From Hortaea werneckii (lineage: Eukaryota > Ascomycota > Dothideomycetes > Mycosphaerellales > Teratosphaeriaceae): a stretch of 64,000 bases of DNA. The notes beneath the pieces are model-generated. The model did no database searches, was not told the DNA's origin, and saw only the letters and a list, made by a program, of their open reading frames with translations. The position numbers and the translations under genes were made by a program. The stretch's first letter is position 1, and the number at the start of each line of letters is the position of its first letter. Shown piece after piece: positions 22,321 to 33,576 of this stretch. Location of the stretch: assembly GCA_037044905.1 (NCBI GenBank), contig JBAOKB010000048.1:248001-312000 (forward strand), given 5' to 3'.

Positions 22321-24719
22321 ATGTACCAAGATGCATTTCCGACGCCCACTACTCTCGTGAAGAGGCAGTTATGGGGCCTTCCAGACACGACAACAGAGCC
22401 TACACAAAGTCCGCACTGCACACCTTTTACCCTTCCGTCCGAGGGCGTCCTCTCCTTCGGCGAAAGCGCCGCCATCACCCTCACCACAAACGTCGTCTTT
22501 CAGCCAAAATGCACAGGAGATGGGACATGGGCCGAAGGCATTTCGAGCATTACAAGCGATACCGATCCTTTCTACGCCTCAACAATACCGCAGATATATG
22601 TCATATCCGCCACGACCGTGATAGCCTGGATGCTGGTCATCATGCTGACAATCATGCCGCGCACGAACTTTCTGGGCAATCCGAGCGCCGGGCCAGGCTT
22701 CAGCAACGGCCGTGGCATCATAGGAGGCGCGACCGGTGGTACGACGAATCTCATTGGGGTTGGCTCCCGGCCGTGGTTACAGAAGGTGGCTGCATTCACC
22801 GTGGCCGTCTCCCTCACCATCGCGACCGCAGATGCCTTCAAAGTCGCGCAGAGGCAGTATAGTACCGGTTTTGCGGATGCTACCGAATTACGCGACGAAG
22901 TGATGGGCTCGCTGGAGATCCGGATTACGCGTGTCATTTCCGACATTTTCATTTGGCTTGCTCAGGTCCAACGCTCATCCGGCTCTTCCCACGGCATAAG
23001 GAAAAGGTCATCATCAAGTGGATCGGGTTCGCACTCATCCTCTGTGACACGGTTTTTTCCTGTTTGAACTCGTTCTTCATCGACCACAGCTCTCGCCCTG
23101 GACAGTTTGTGGACGCCATACCAGCGTTGTCTTATCTCTTCGAACTGGCCTTGAGCCTTCTTTATGCGGCCTGGGTCATGTACTACTCATTAACAAAGCG
23201 GCGGTACGCGTTTTATCATGAGAAGATGCGCAGCATTTGCGTGATAGCGCTTCTATCAATAGTAGCAGTGCTGACACCCGTTGTCTTCTTTGTCACGGAT
23301 GTCTCCAATCAGGATATTGCAGGCTGGGGCGATTACTTCCGTTGGGTTGGCGCAGCAGCGGCAAGCGTCGTTGTATGGGAGTGGGTTGAGCGCATAGAAG
23401 CATTAGAACGAGACGAGAAAAAGGATGGAATTCTTGGACGAGAAATATACGATGGCGACGAGATGCTGGATGTGACTCCAAACGAAGCTGTCCTTGGTGG
23501 TGGACGAGGAAGACGTAGCCTCAAGCAAAGTGAAAGTCGTTCCAGCAATGATGGAGATGGGGATGGCCATCGCACTAGTGCGCTTGAGAAAGGTCTCCAC
23601 GGTGTGGCAAACAGATTCCGACGAACACAGCAAGCTGCAGCGACTCACTTTCCGTTGGGTCGCGCGCACTCGACCACTGCCAACACAACACCTGAGCCAG
23701 GTGGTACAATGAGCGGAAGTGGTCGCGTCGCATTTGGCAAACTTCCAAAGCCGAGGGCAGTAAGGAATGCGCTGGGAGGCCAAGCCACTGGAGGACCCAC
23801 GCCGCCGCCTCCTGTCGCTATTCCGCCAAGCAGAGCAGATACAAGTAGCGCGACTAGCACCGTCTACGTCGTCCGCTACGACACCGCCCCGGATACACCA
23901 CAGCCGCTCAGACGCAGGGCGCCGAGACAAGACGGCAACCAACAAATGCGGGATGCGGAGAAAGAGGGCTTAGAGGAGGCTGAAGAGGAACGCCCAAACC
24001 AAAACCGCAATCAAGGTAATAGATGGTACTCGGTCGGCAATCCTTTCAAGCGGAAACGGGCCTCTCCGCCAGCGGAAGTGCGTGAGGCGAGACGTGCTGC
24101 TGCGGGCTCTGCGGGTTCTCGAAGTGCGACTCCAGCCCACAATGTCGCGAAATGGGATCTCAAAGGCCGTTTGGGTGTCCTTGCTGCCGAGACCGGTGAG
24201 CGCTTCCGAGATAGACAAGCAAACCGGCAACCCTCAGATCCGCCGCTCACCATCATTCCTGCCCAACCAAGAGGAAGCAACAGAACCTGGAGTCCAGACC
24301 TCTTGCACCAGCAAGGGAACGCTCAAAACGGCAAACAACAGCCCACAGATGGCAGTGCGACCTCCAGCGATGCGCGAGAGAGCGGGTCCACGACTCTGAC
24401 CGCTAACAGCGACCCTGATCGATTCGGATCCGATCCACGTTTGCCGCAGCCGCAGCAGATGCCACGGATAGAGGACAATAGCCCGTTGGGTGCTGGAGGT
24501 GCTGGCAGTCCAAGTACCCCCAACAGGAGTCCTCAACCCCCGGCCGCAAACGACATCACCCCTGCTCGCAATTCTAATACGCCAACAGTGATACCAGCGC
24601 CTAGGCGGTCACCATTGCGGATATCGACTTCAGCTGCAGGGCACCATGATCGAGCTGAGGATGAAGTCATTGCTGGTACAACGGACAATGCTTCTTTGGG
24701 CGGCCGTGATAACGGATAG
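22321..24719 (+). CDS. palH: pH-response regulator PalH/Rim21, frame-broken at 22970
   Basis: A seven-helix plasma-membrane sensor that detects alkaline ambient pH and signals through the arrestin PalF and ESCRT to activate PacC/Rim101. The start at 22321 precedes the conserved extracellular stretch HCTPFTLPSEGVL. Family blocks follow in order: DPFYASTIPQIYVISATTVI (helix 1), RPWLQKVAAFTVAVSLTIAT, VISDIFIWLAQVQ, then TLIRLFPRHKEKVIIKWIGF, SYLFELALSLLYAAWVMYYS and further helices to about residue 370. The cytosolic tail of about 430 residues is Pro/Ser/Arg-rich and looks disordered. The invariant block WLAQVQTLIRLFPRHKEK is split: WLAQVQ is read in one frame and TLIRLF one base earlier, so one base of the second Gln codon is missing at 22970/22971. 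No intron fits there. The rest of the frame is open to the stop at 24719. Confidence 0.92.
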
Positions 24720-25066
24720 ACTCGGGAGGAGAGAGTGAGTCGGGAGAGCTTTTGTGATTATTAGCGTTGGCGTTGGCGGTTTTAAAGTGAAGTTACGAAT
24801 CTTGCACATTTGGTGCTTGCACTTGAGGAGTTTCGACAGGAGATATTTGATATGATACCCATATATATACACAGGTCATGTAGCAAGCGCGCAGCCTATT
24901 GAAGCACTGCATTTATCTCACCGTTTATGTTATCCTTTCCACCATCACTCATTTCCGAACAAAGTAGATAGTAACGGTGAAACTTGTAGTGTGTCTTGCT
25001 TCGTCATGTCATGTAAGGATTAATTTCATAGGCGCGAGAGCAACAAACGCTAAAACATCAAATACG
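24720..25066. other. Intergenic region between convergent PalH and FEX genes
   Basis: Holds the two 3' ends. AT-rich, no gene seen. Confidence 0.5.
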
Positions 25067-26954
25067 CTATCCATGTATCTTGCTCGTGTATCCAGTATTA
25101 CACACAGGATCTGACCATCCAACACTCCATCGTACACTGCCCATGATGACAACCATCAAACAGAGCGCCCCAATCACACTCGCGAATGCATATGCCCATC
25201 CATGCTTGCGCTGCAACCCATTAATTTCCGCCACCCAAGTACTGACCGTAGTCAGACAACCACAGAACCCATCCATAATGCCTTGCAAGACCTGACACCC
25301 TACGCGCCCGCCTCCAATGCGTCCCATGATCCCTATCCCTACATGCTGGATATCATAACACATGCCCTCGACAGCAGTACCCAGCATATTCACTGCAAAC
25401 GTCCCGAGCGGGAAAGCCGCGACGAGCCCGTTCAACTTCAGACTGGCGTAGTACCGCAAGAGACAACCCACCGGCGCGAAGACTATAGCGAATATGGCCT
25501 GGCCTCGCCACGTATCGTTCGACGCAGGTCCGTTCGATGCAGGCCCGCCAGGTCGATCCGGGGGCCAGATCGCCATGAACACAGCGCCTAGCCAGCACCC
25601 GGCCGCGAGGACGACCGTGGACGGGTCTAAGAACACGCGGGTGAACTTCTTTGGGATGCGGGGCGTGAGAGGTTCGGCGAAGAGCGCCAGGTGGGCCCCG
25701 ACTATCAAGCCTCCTTGCGAAAGTGCAATGGTGGTGATCACCAGCGCTGTCCACGACTCGAACGAATATCCCCCATTCCGACTGACCGTCGCGGGCGTCG
25801 ACGGAGGAGCGCCAGCAGCTAGTGTACCAGGGTGATCGATCGGAGTGGGCAGATCATTCGACAGCGCGAGGAAGAAGTCCCGAGCAAAAGAGGAGAAGGA
25901 GGTCAAGCTGCCGCAGAAGCCAGTCGCGAGACCGATATAGAGCGGAATAGTCTTCTTCACCTTGGCGCGCTCGGCTTTACTCAGCCTTTCGAGATCGGAG
26001 AGGTGGGTTCGTGCGCTCCCGCGTTTTTCCGCGGTCGATGTGGCCCACGAGTCCCGAAACAGGCCTTGGTCTTCGGCGAGGAAACCCATGAAGAAAGATC
26101 CGGCGAAGTTGGCCCAGATCACGGGCGTGACCACCGGGGCGCCGGGGTAGAACGTAAGCCATTGTATGCCTAGCCTTGCGAGGGTTCCGAAGATCGAGAA
26201 GAAGATGAGGTAGGAGATGATGTATAGCTCCGTCAATGCAAGTGGGACTGTCGGCGGTGGCCTTTCCTTGGGAAGATATTCCTCGGGGTGTCGTTGTACC
26301 CAGGGGGCTGAGTGCCGGAAGATTCGGTATCGGCATCGTCGTCTTCGTCGTTAGGATCCCTCCTGGAGATTGTTGCGATGATAGTTCAGCTGCCGATTGA
26401 GACGTTGTTCTTACTGGTGGCGGTGCGTCTACCTCGGTGAGGTCGTAATTTTCCAGCTTGTCTCGTGTCGGCCTCCGGTTTGAAGTGGGACGACTGAAAC
26501 TTAGGTGTTGTCGCGTGGACTTCTGATCCTGTTCGATGGCCCTCCTCCGCTCCAAGGAATCTGTGCGTGAGGGTCCAATGGGATAAGGCACGGCCACCTC
26601 GTCAAGGTTGGCCACATCAGGAGGTACTTGGTAGCTTGCACGCTTGCCCTTCGATTTGGAAGTTGTCTGGCTAGACCAGCTCACAGGCCGTGACTTGTCA
26701 CCAACGCGTTGCTGATCATAATAGCTGTTTCGTTTGGACGCTGTGCTTGTAGATGGTCTTCGCCTCTTCTCTTGCCCTCCCTGTGGCCCAGATGAAGTGC
26801 CGAGGTGCGAACCTGAAGCTTCGACCATGCTTTCGCGTGCAGGACTCGGCCGCGAACAGTGTCTTAAGAAGGCGATAGAAGCATCCTCAATCCGGGCTTC
26901 CAATTCCCCCTCTGAATTTGCAAGGGGCTCGTCACGCACGGTAGACTCAAGCAA
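25067..26954 (-). CDS. FEX: Two-domain fluoride exporter FEX (CrcB/Fluc family), N-terminus uncertain
   Basis: FEX proteins expel cytoplasmic fluoride through the plasma membrane; the eukaryotic form is an internal duplication of the bacterial Fluc subunit. The membrane core (26236-25067) is clear. Domain 1 has LIFFSIFGTLARLGIQ, WANFAGSFFMGFLAED and GLATGFCGSLTSFSSF with the Phe-box; domain 2 has LLRYYASLKLNG, FPLGTFAVNMLGTAVEGM and GIMDGFCGCLTTVSTW. The central linking helix lies between them. The hydrophilic N-terminal arm (26954 to about 26415) is Ser/Arg-rich, as usual for fungal FEX. A good intron is visible at 26363-26414 (GTAAGA...CTCCAG, 52 nt), but between it and the core the best coding frame (an acidic stretch NDEDDADTESSGTQPP) must shift twice. 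The first codon is also unsettled: an ATG at 26986 is one frame away. Confidence 0.88.
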
Positions 26955-27325
26955 AAGTCAATCTGGCGTTTGCGGTCGTCGCACATGGATAAGACGCAAC
27001 GGATGTTTTGCGCGGTGATCTATCTTTATCCCTGCCGACGATCTCGGCAAATGGCAGCGGTCCCTGCCGCTGTGCCGTCACTGCCGGTATCCGGTTCCCC
27101 TCTAAGCTCCACGTCCCCACGTGCGTCGGCGCCGGGCGACAGCTTTCGCCTATCAACAAGGGAAGCGGGCGATGCAGGGCAGGCAAGCTGGCAATCTCTC
27201 ATGTCTACCTTACCTTAGTGCTCGTGCTGTTTGCTTGAAATGTGATATAACATCTGCTCAGATCACAACCTGAGAAAGCTTTCTGTCCTTTCTACCCTCC
27301 TCGTGAATTGTCGTCTCCTAGCAAA
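26955..27325. other. Divergent promoter of FEX and uracil phosphoribosyltransferase genes
   Basis: About 340-370 bases shared by two divergent genes. It probably includes the true FEX start codon near 26986. No other feature is seen. Confidence 0.5.
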
Positions 27326-28105
27326 ATGGCCCCAACTCTCCCATCCAACGCACACGTCTCAGCACATCCATGCGTGCGGGCAAAGCTCAGCCAACTGAGA
27401 TCAGCATCTACCAATGCCAGGGATACTAAGGCTCTCGTACACGACATTGCAACGATAGTGGGCTGCGAAGCGTTCGCCCATGGCCTGACGACTGCGGAAG
27501 TGGGCAAGGTAAGAGCATCACAGTTCAATCAGCCAGGTCCGGCTGACAGCCTAGGCAGACCGAAAGTAGCATGAGCTGATCGTGTGTATGTGTGCGTTTG
27601 TGTAGGATGTTCTCCTCTAGGATACGAGTACCCAGTCGAAGATGTCTCACCTTCATCCATGAACATCGTGCCTATCCTGCGCTCAGGACTCAGCATGGTC
27701 GACCCGATACAGGCCCTCCTTCCTTCGCCGGTCCCCATCCACCATCTGGGCATGTATCGAGAGAAGAGCACGCTTCAGCCAGTAGAATACTACAACAATC
27801 TGCCATACCACAAGGCAGGCGATGAATCCAAAGTGCCTGAGCTTGCCATCATCGTGGACCCTATCATCGCAACAGGCCAAACTCTCTGTGCCGCCATTGA
27901 CACGTTGAAGGATTGGGGCGTCCCGCGCATCATCACCATCTCCATTTTAGCAAGCGAAGACGGACTGAGGAAGGCTTCAGAAGCGTGGCCTGAAGGCACT
28001 GAGATGTGGGTTGGTGGTGTAGACGCCGAGACTGATGAGCGAGGCATGATCAAGCCTGGCTTGGGCGACATAGGTGACCGACTTTTCCTTACGATGGGCA
28101 AATAA
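27326..28105 (+). CDS. Uracil phosphoribosyltransferase, bacterial-type sequence, frame-broken near 27612
   Basis: This pyrimidine-salvage enzyme joins uracil and PRPP to UMP. Exon 1 (27326-27508) carries HPCVRAKLSQLRSASTNARD, which matches the N-terminal HP..KL..LR..T of bacterial Upp. The intron is 27509-27605 (GTAAGA...TAG). Exon 2 should start KD..SPLGYEYP; the frame downstream is one base short, so a base is missing at about 27609-27616. The core follows: NIVPILRSGLSMVD, GMYREKSTLQPVEYYNNLP, the PRPP loop VDPIIATGQTL and PGLGDIGDRLF at the C-terminus. The PRPP loop has Gln where most enzymes have a second Gly (ATGG), which is unusual. The protein would be about 228 residues. It is closer to bacterial Upp than to yeast Fur1. 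Confidence 0.85.
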
Positions 28106-28998
28106 GGGGTACAGACAATCGCAAGATGATGCATGGCTTTCACATGGTCGATTTAGCAACTAAAGCAAATTCGTGTTGAGCAGACTGCGATTGACCTATA
28201 TGGCAATCCCTAAGATTCCAACAAATTGCATCGTCGGTGGTGGTTTTCCAATGTTTCAGAGCCTCCACATGGTTGCGGCTCTTTCCAAGATGAAAGTAAA
28301 AGGCAATGACTCGACTGCCGCCGCGTAGGCGGAAGAACCCGCATCGTGATCGACATGCTGGTGGAGAAGGACGTTGGAGCTTCAACCTTCAAGCTTTGGA
28401 ATCTGTCCCTCGCAGGAGATGAAGTAACCATATCCAGCCTTAGCATCAAGGTTGAATATAGTCAAGAAATGTCAAGGACCCAGCTGGAGAGCTCGGCCGC
28501 AGAAAAGCCGTCTCGCACGAACGAACGATGCTGTCGAAGCCGAATACATCGACCCTAACGACCGTTGCGTCCTCCGTAGTCTATGCCAACGAAGATCAAG
28601 ACGCATTCATCTCCCTAATCCATACAGATCCTTTCAGCGTCCTATCAAGGTTCAACATCATTCGTTGATACCGACCCAGCTGCACCGACCTTCGCTAGCG
28701 TCTACCCGCAATAGCTGCCCCGATGATTGACACTGACAGCGTTAGAGACGGCCCTACTGAACACCCGTGCCCCCCAATTTGCGAAGGTCGATCACTGCTT
28801 TCTGTGCAAAATGCACAATTCCCGTGTCGCCAACCTGGCTGACGGTGGAGGGCCCGCAAACGCATAAGTAGAGCCTCTTCTTCCCTTCAGCTACCAACTC
28901 CTATCCCAAATCAGTCCCGACCACTAATTCAGACACTCTTTTCATACCCTTGCAAGACCTCGGTCATTCGACGCTCATTACCAATTTTCAATAACAAA
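28106..28998. other. 0.9-kb intergenic region, no gene seen
   Basis: Contains the 3' end of the uracil phosphoribosyltransferase gene and the promoter of the secreted-protein gene. A short C+T-rich leader precedes 28999. Confidence 0.5.
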
Positions 28999-29959
28999 AT
29001 GCATTTCTCCGTCCTCTGCCTCGCGCTTGGCGCCACTGCTCAGGCTTTGCCGCAAGTCCTGCCTTCCAACACTACGTCCGGATTGACCGGTTCGAGCACA
29101 TCTTCCGGCCTGACAGGCGGTCTTCTGGGTCTCAACTCCCCTGTTTCGTCCCTCCTCTCCCAGATCGGCCTGGGCGGGGACGACAGCATCGACTCACTCC
29201 TCAGCGCCCTCAACCTCAGCGAGGGGTCTTCGCTTTTGGACCTCACGACTGTGCTGCAATCCCTGGACCTCAACGGACTGCTCAAGCGGGACGGTGCACT
29301 CGGTCTCGGCTTGACCCAGACTGTTGACCAGCTCTCGATCCAGAACCTACTGGCGCTCTTGGACACTGAGACAGGCAAGTGCTGGACCTTCCCAATTGTC
29401 CATTTAGACACTTATTAACACTTACTGGCATTTAGGTGACAGCGCCACTCAGTTCCTCTCCGGTCTCGGGGCCAACGATAACACCATCGACGGCATTCTC
29501 AGCAAGCTTAACCTTGGCCAGGGCGCTACGGTTGCCAACCTTCTCGGGGCATTGAACCTCAACGGTACCAGCACTGTTACAGACCTGACCAGCTCTCTCG
29601 GTGGCCTTTCGAAGCGCTCCGCTCTCCTCGGCCTGACTGGTGGATCCGACTCTGGTCTCCTCAGCCTCGATGCTCTCGATCTCGGCACGCTGAACTCCCT
29701 GCTTGCCGGTCTTGGTCTGAGCCAGGGCAGCCAGCTCACCAGCGTCTTGAACACCTTGAACCTCTCGCAGACCTCGAGCCTGACTTCGCTCTTCTCGGGT
29801 CTCGGCCTTGACACCAGCTCATTCAACGGTCTCCTGGCCAGCAACGGTCTGTCAGGTAGCGACAGCATTAGCAGTGCTCTCACTTCTCTTGAGGTCCCGC
29901 TCGACGCGACTCTGGGCCAGCTCTTCAGTGGTCTGGGGCTCACCAATGCGTTGTTGTAA
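28999..29959 (+). CDS. Secreted Leu/Gly/Ser-rich repetitive protein, function unknown
   Basis: A 299-residue protein with a signal peptide (residues 1-17, MHFSVLCLALGATAQAL). The mature chain consists of degenerate repeats of about 35-45 residues built on L..LL..L.L..GS.L..LL..L.L, for example around residues 60-90, 135-165 and 235-265. Leucines recur with a spacing that suggests stacked amphipathic helices. Two Lys-Arg sites (LLKRD near residue 94 and LSKRS near 192) could be cut by the Kex2 protease. There are almost no cysteines or aromatic residues. The coding exons are 28999-29374 and 29436-29959. The 61-nt intron begins with GCAAGT and ends TTTAG, so it is a GC-AG intron; the GT-type alternatives break the frame. 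I do not recognise the family. Confidence 0.8.
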
Positions 29960-30454
29960 GGCCTGTCACTTGTGCAGAGCTTTGAGTGTACAGTGTGCTC
30001 GAAAGACATTTAGATTGATAGAGATCGCGGATACAGTACGAGGTCATGCTGCGATTCGATAGAGATATACTTAGTGCATAAGCCTTTTGAGTCTGGCCTT
30101 TCAGACATCATACACTTCGTTTGGAAGATGTGTTTATCAAGCAATTTAGTGACTGAGCCTTGATTGTGAAATTTTCTCCATTTCTGCCGATGTGTAACTG
30201 GTGACTGCAAGTATTAAACACCCGCAACATTGTTCCTCATAGAAAGTACTGCCTCCTGCGTCGGGTCGTAATGATAAACTCGGAAGCACGGATCAACACA
30301 TACAACAGAACAACGTCACCAGCTTATCTAACCCGAGGGGCCGATAGAGCACCTGAAGCCACCGCTCTGGGTGAATGTTGGAGATACATAGACCTCATTG
30401 TGTCAATTGACTGTTGAAAGCCTCGCGTGCATCTTGCTGAGGCCATTCGGTCAC
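29960..30454. other. Intergenic region before cullin-4
   Basis: Contains the 3' end of the secreted-protein gene and the promoter and leader of the cullin gene. No gene is seen. Confidence 0.5.
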
Positions 30455-33220
30455 ATGCAATCTCCCTCTCGATTCCCGAGCGCGCAACCGGATATCCAAT
30501 CGTCTCCTCCAACCGAGCGGAAACGCAAGCGGCAAGCTCAAGAGGAAGCGACCAACAAGCAGCAGACATTACAAGGACTGCTCTCAGGTCAGCAAGAGCG
30601 ACCAAGCGCCTCAGCGTCGACATCGCCGCGTAGCAAGCGTATCAGGCAAGGAAGTGCCAACCCATCCACGCCACCAAAGAAGCTCGCAAGGACCGACATG
30701 TACAGCTTCACTTCTCGATCACAGGCAACCAATGGCAATGGGGTTGTCGATCTTACAAACGGCTCGCCGACACCTTCGCCTCAGACACGCAGAGTCAATG
30801 GAGCTATGAAGGGCAGGGGAGGCCTCAACCCGCATACGGGAGCTAAGAAGCTGGTAGTCAAGAATCTTAAGCAGAACACAGGCTGGGACAGCAAGGCGTA
30901 CCTCGAAAAGATTTGGAGTCAGCTCGATGCTGCACTGGCGATTATATTCACAGGTGGACAGGCTGGATTCAGCAAAGAGGACCTATACCGAGGCGTGGAG
31001 AATGTATGCCGGCAAGGTGGAGCTTCTACACTGTTCTCGCGGCTGGAGAGCAGATGTCGACAGCACGTCGAGCACGACCTGCGCGACTCGTTGGTAGGGA
31101 AGGCCGGTTCGGACAACATAACAGTCCTGGAAGCTGTGATAGCGGAATGGGCAAGATGGAAGCAAGAGATGGTCGTGATCCGGGCTATCTTCTTCTTCCT
31201 CGATAGATCCTACCTACTTTCTTCGAGCAAGCCTACACTTTCCGACCTCACGCCACAAATTTTCCGAGATGTCGTCTTCTCGACGGAGTCATTGAAACCG
31301 AAGACCGTAGACGGGGCCTGCGACTTGGTGGCCAGAGACCGAACGCAACAACAAGCGCTCGACAAGACACTGTTTCGCCAAGCTGTGGATATGTTCCATG
31401 AGCTGCAGGTGTACAGCGCTTCCTTCGAACCACGCTTCTTAGGGACGACGCAAAATTATGTCGCCGAATGGTCTGACAATCTGATCGTGGAGAAGTCTTT
31501 GCCGCAGTATGTGGCGCTCGCTGAAGCCTTCATGGCTTCCGAAATGGCGCGTTGCGACGAGTTCGCATTGGATGCAAGTACCAAACAAGAATTATTGGCA
31601 GTGCTTGAGGAACACTTTGTGGTGCGGAAAGAGACAGATCTCACTGAATACGAGCCGCTGGCATCCCTGCTCGACAGGAATGCCATGGCGGACTTGACGG
31701 CACTCTATGCTCTACTCAACCGCAGACGACTGGGCGACAAGCTTCGGCCAGCCTTCGAAAAGTGGGTAGACGAAACAGGCACCAGCGTGGTGTTCTCGAA
31801 GAACGAGGACGATATGATTGTCCAACTCCTATCACTCAAACGAAGATTGGATGCTACGTGGAAAACAGCTTTCCAGCGTGACGCCGCTCTCGGCCACGGA
31901 CTCCGGGAAAGCTTTGAGACCTTCGTTAATAAGACCAAGAAGGGCGAAGCCACATGGGGGACCGATAATACCAAGGTCGGTGAGATGATCGCGAAGTATG
32001 TAGATCAATTGCTTCGAGGCGGCGCGAAAGCTATCCCCGAAGTACTCACTGCTCGCCGTGCATCGTCTATCACAGCGTCCAACCAGCCTGCTCTGGAGAA
32101 GGCCGTGGATGGTGCCGAGGAGAACAACGAGGACGAGGAGGTCGACGAAGATACCGAGATCAACATTCAACTTGATCAGGTGCTCGATCTTTTCCGATTT
32201 CTTCAAGGCAAGGCTGTCTTTGAAGCGTTCTACAAGAAAGATCTGGCTCGCCGCCTGCTCATGGCTCGATCTGCCTCTTCTGACGCAGAGCGCAGTATGC
32301 TCACCCGTCTGAAGACCGAGTGTGGCGCTGGCTTCACTCAGAATCTCGAGCAGATGTTCAAGGACGTGGAACTGGCTCGAGAGGAAATGCAAAGCTACAA
32401 GTCACGCCTCGAAGAGCGCGTTGGCTATGAGAAGGGCAAGAACGTGGACCTGAACGTCAACATCTTGTCTGCTGCTGCGTGGCCGACGTACCCGGACATT
32501 CCAGTGGTCATCCCCTCAAACGTCAAGAAGTCCATTGACGACTTCGAACTGCACTACAAATCTAAGCACACCGGCAGGAAGCTCGACTGGAAGCACGCGC
32601 TGGCGCATTGCCAGATGCGCGCCAAGTTTGACAAGGGCTATAAAGAACTGGTCGTCTCCAGCTTCCAAGCCGTCGTGTTGCTGCTTTTCAACGGTGTAAA
32701 GCCTGACGAGCATCTGCCCTACTCGCATATCCAAACGGAAACTGGCCTGCGTAAGTACCCATAGCAAAACCTGACAAGCAACTGCTGACACTCCCCAGCC
32801 GAGCAGGAAGTAAAGCGCACATTACAATCACTCGCATGCGCCAAACTACGACCGCTCACCAAGCATCCCAAGGGCAAAGAGATCAACGACACCGACACCT
32901 TCACCGTCAACACCAGCTTCGACCACCCCAAATTCCGCGTCAAGATCAACCAGGTGCAGCTGAAGGAGACCAAGGAAGAGAACAAGGAGACGCACATCCG
33001 GGTTGCGGAAGACCGCAACTTCGAATGTCAGGCGGCCATTGTGCGGATCCTCAAGTCCAAGAAGACCATCAGTCACCAGCAGCTTGTCAGTGAGACCATC
33101 TCCGCGACTATGAGTCGTGGCGTCCTCGCTGTTGCGGATATCAAGAAGAATATCGATCGGTTGATCGAGAAGGATTATATGGAGCGCGAGGATGGTAATA
33201 TGTATTCATACATTGCGTAG
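30455..33220 (+). CDS. cul4: Cullin-4 (CRL4 ubiquitin ligase scaffold)
   Basis: The scaffold of DDB1-containing E3 ubiquitin ligases, acting in the nucleus in replication control, repair and heterochromatin. Exons 30455-32750 and 32799-33220 with a 48-nt GTAAGT...CAG intron give 905 residues. The basic, Ser/Pro-rich N-terminus (about 120 residues, with KRKR and SPRSKR) is a likely nuclear signal. Cullin repeats follow, then the cullin homology domain (FRFLQGKAVFEAFYKKDLAR, LLMARSASSDAERSMLTRLK, CGAGFTQNLEQMFKDVELAR). The C-terminal winged-helix with the neddylation block IVRILKSKKTISHQQLV has its acceptor lysine near residue 851, and the chain ends DYMEREDGNMYSYIA. The frame is intact throughout. 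The N-terminal DDB1-binding part and the Cul4-type C-terminus fit Cul4 better than Cul1 or Cul3. Confidence 0.92.
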
Positions 33221-33576
33221 GAGCCCGTGGTAGCATTACATAAAATTGTGCATACCTTTCCCCTCGGGAGAACGAGCTCATGTTCGACTTCTCGCAATGT
33301 GCGCTCAGGACCTGGGAAGATCTCAAAGTGAGCGAGAAAATTTGTTCAAGTGTGTCGCTGTAATGTTCGTAGCCGCAAACTGGCACATGGTATGGAAAGT
33401 CCATTCATGCCGACGACTATTGAAGATGTGGAAGTTCCAAAGGGTATTCACACGCCGCTAATGTACAAGCTATGCAGGAAAAAAGCATGACCGTTTCTAC
33501 TCAACTCATGCTTGCCGACGTCTCCCCTGTCCCATTTAATTGATACACGTCAACGTCCTTTCGCCCAGAAAGAAGA
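33221..33576. other. Short intergenic region between convergent cullin-4 and Edc3 genes
   Basis: Two 3' ends meet here. Nothing else is seen. Confidence 0.5.
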
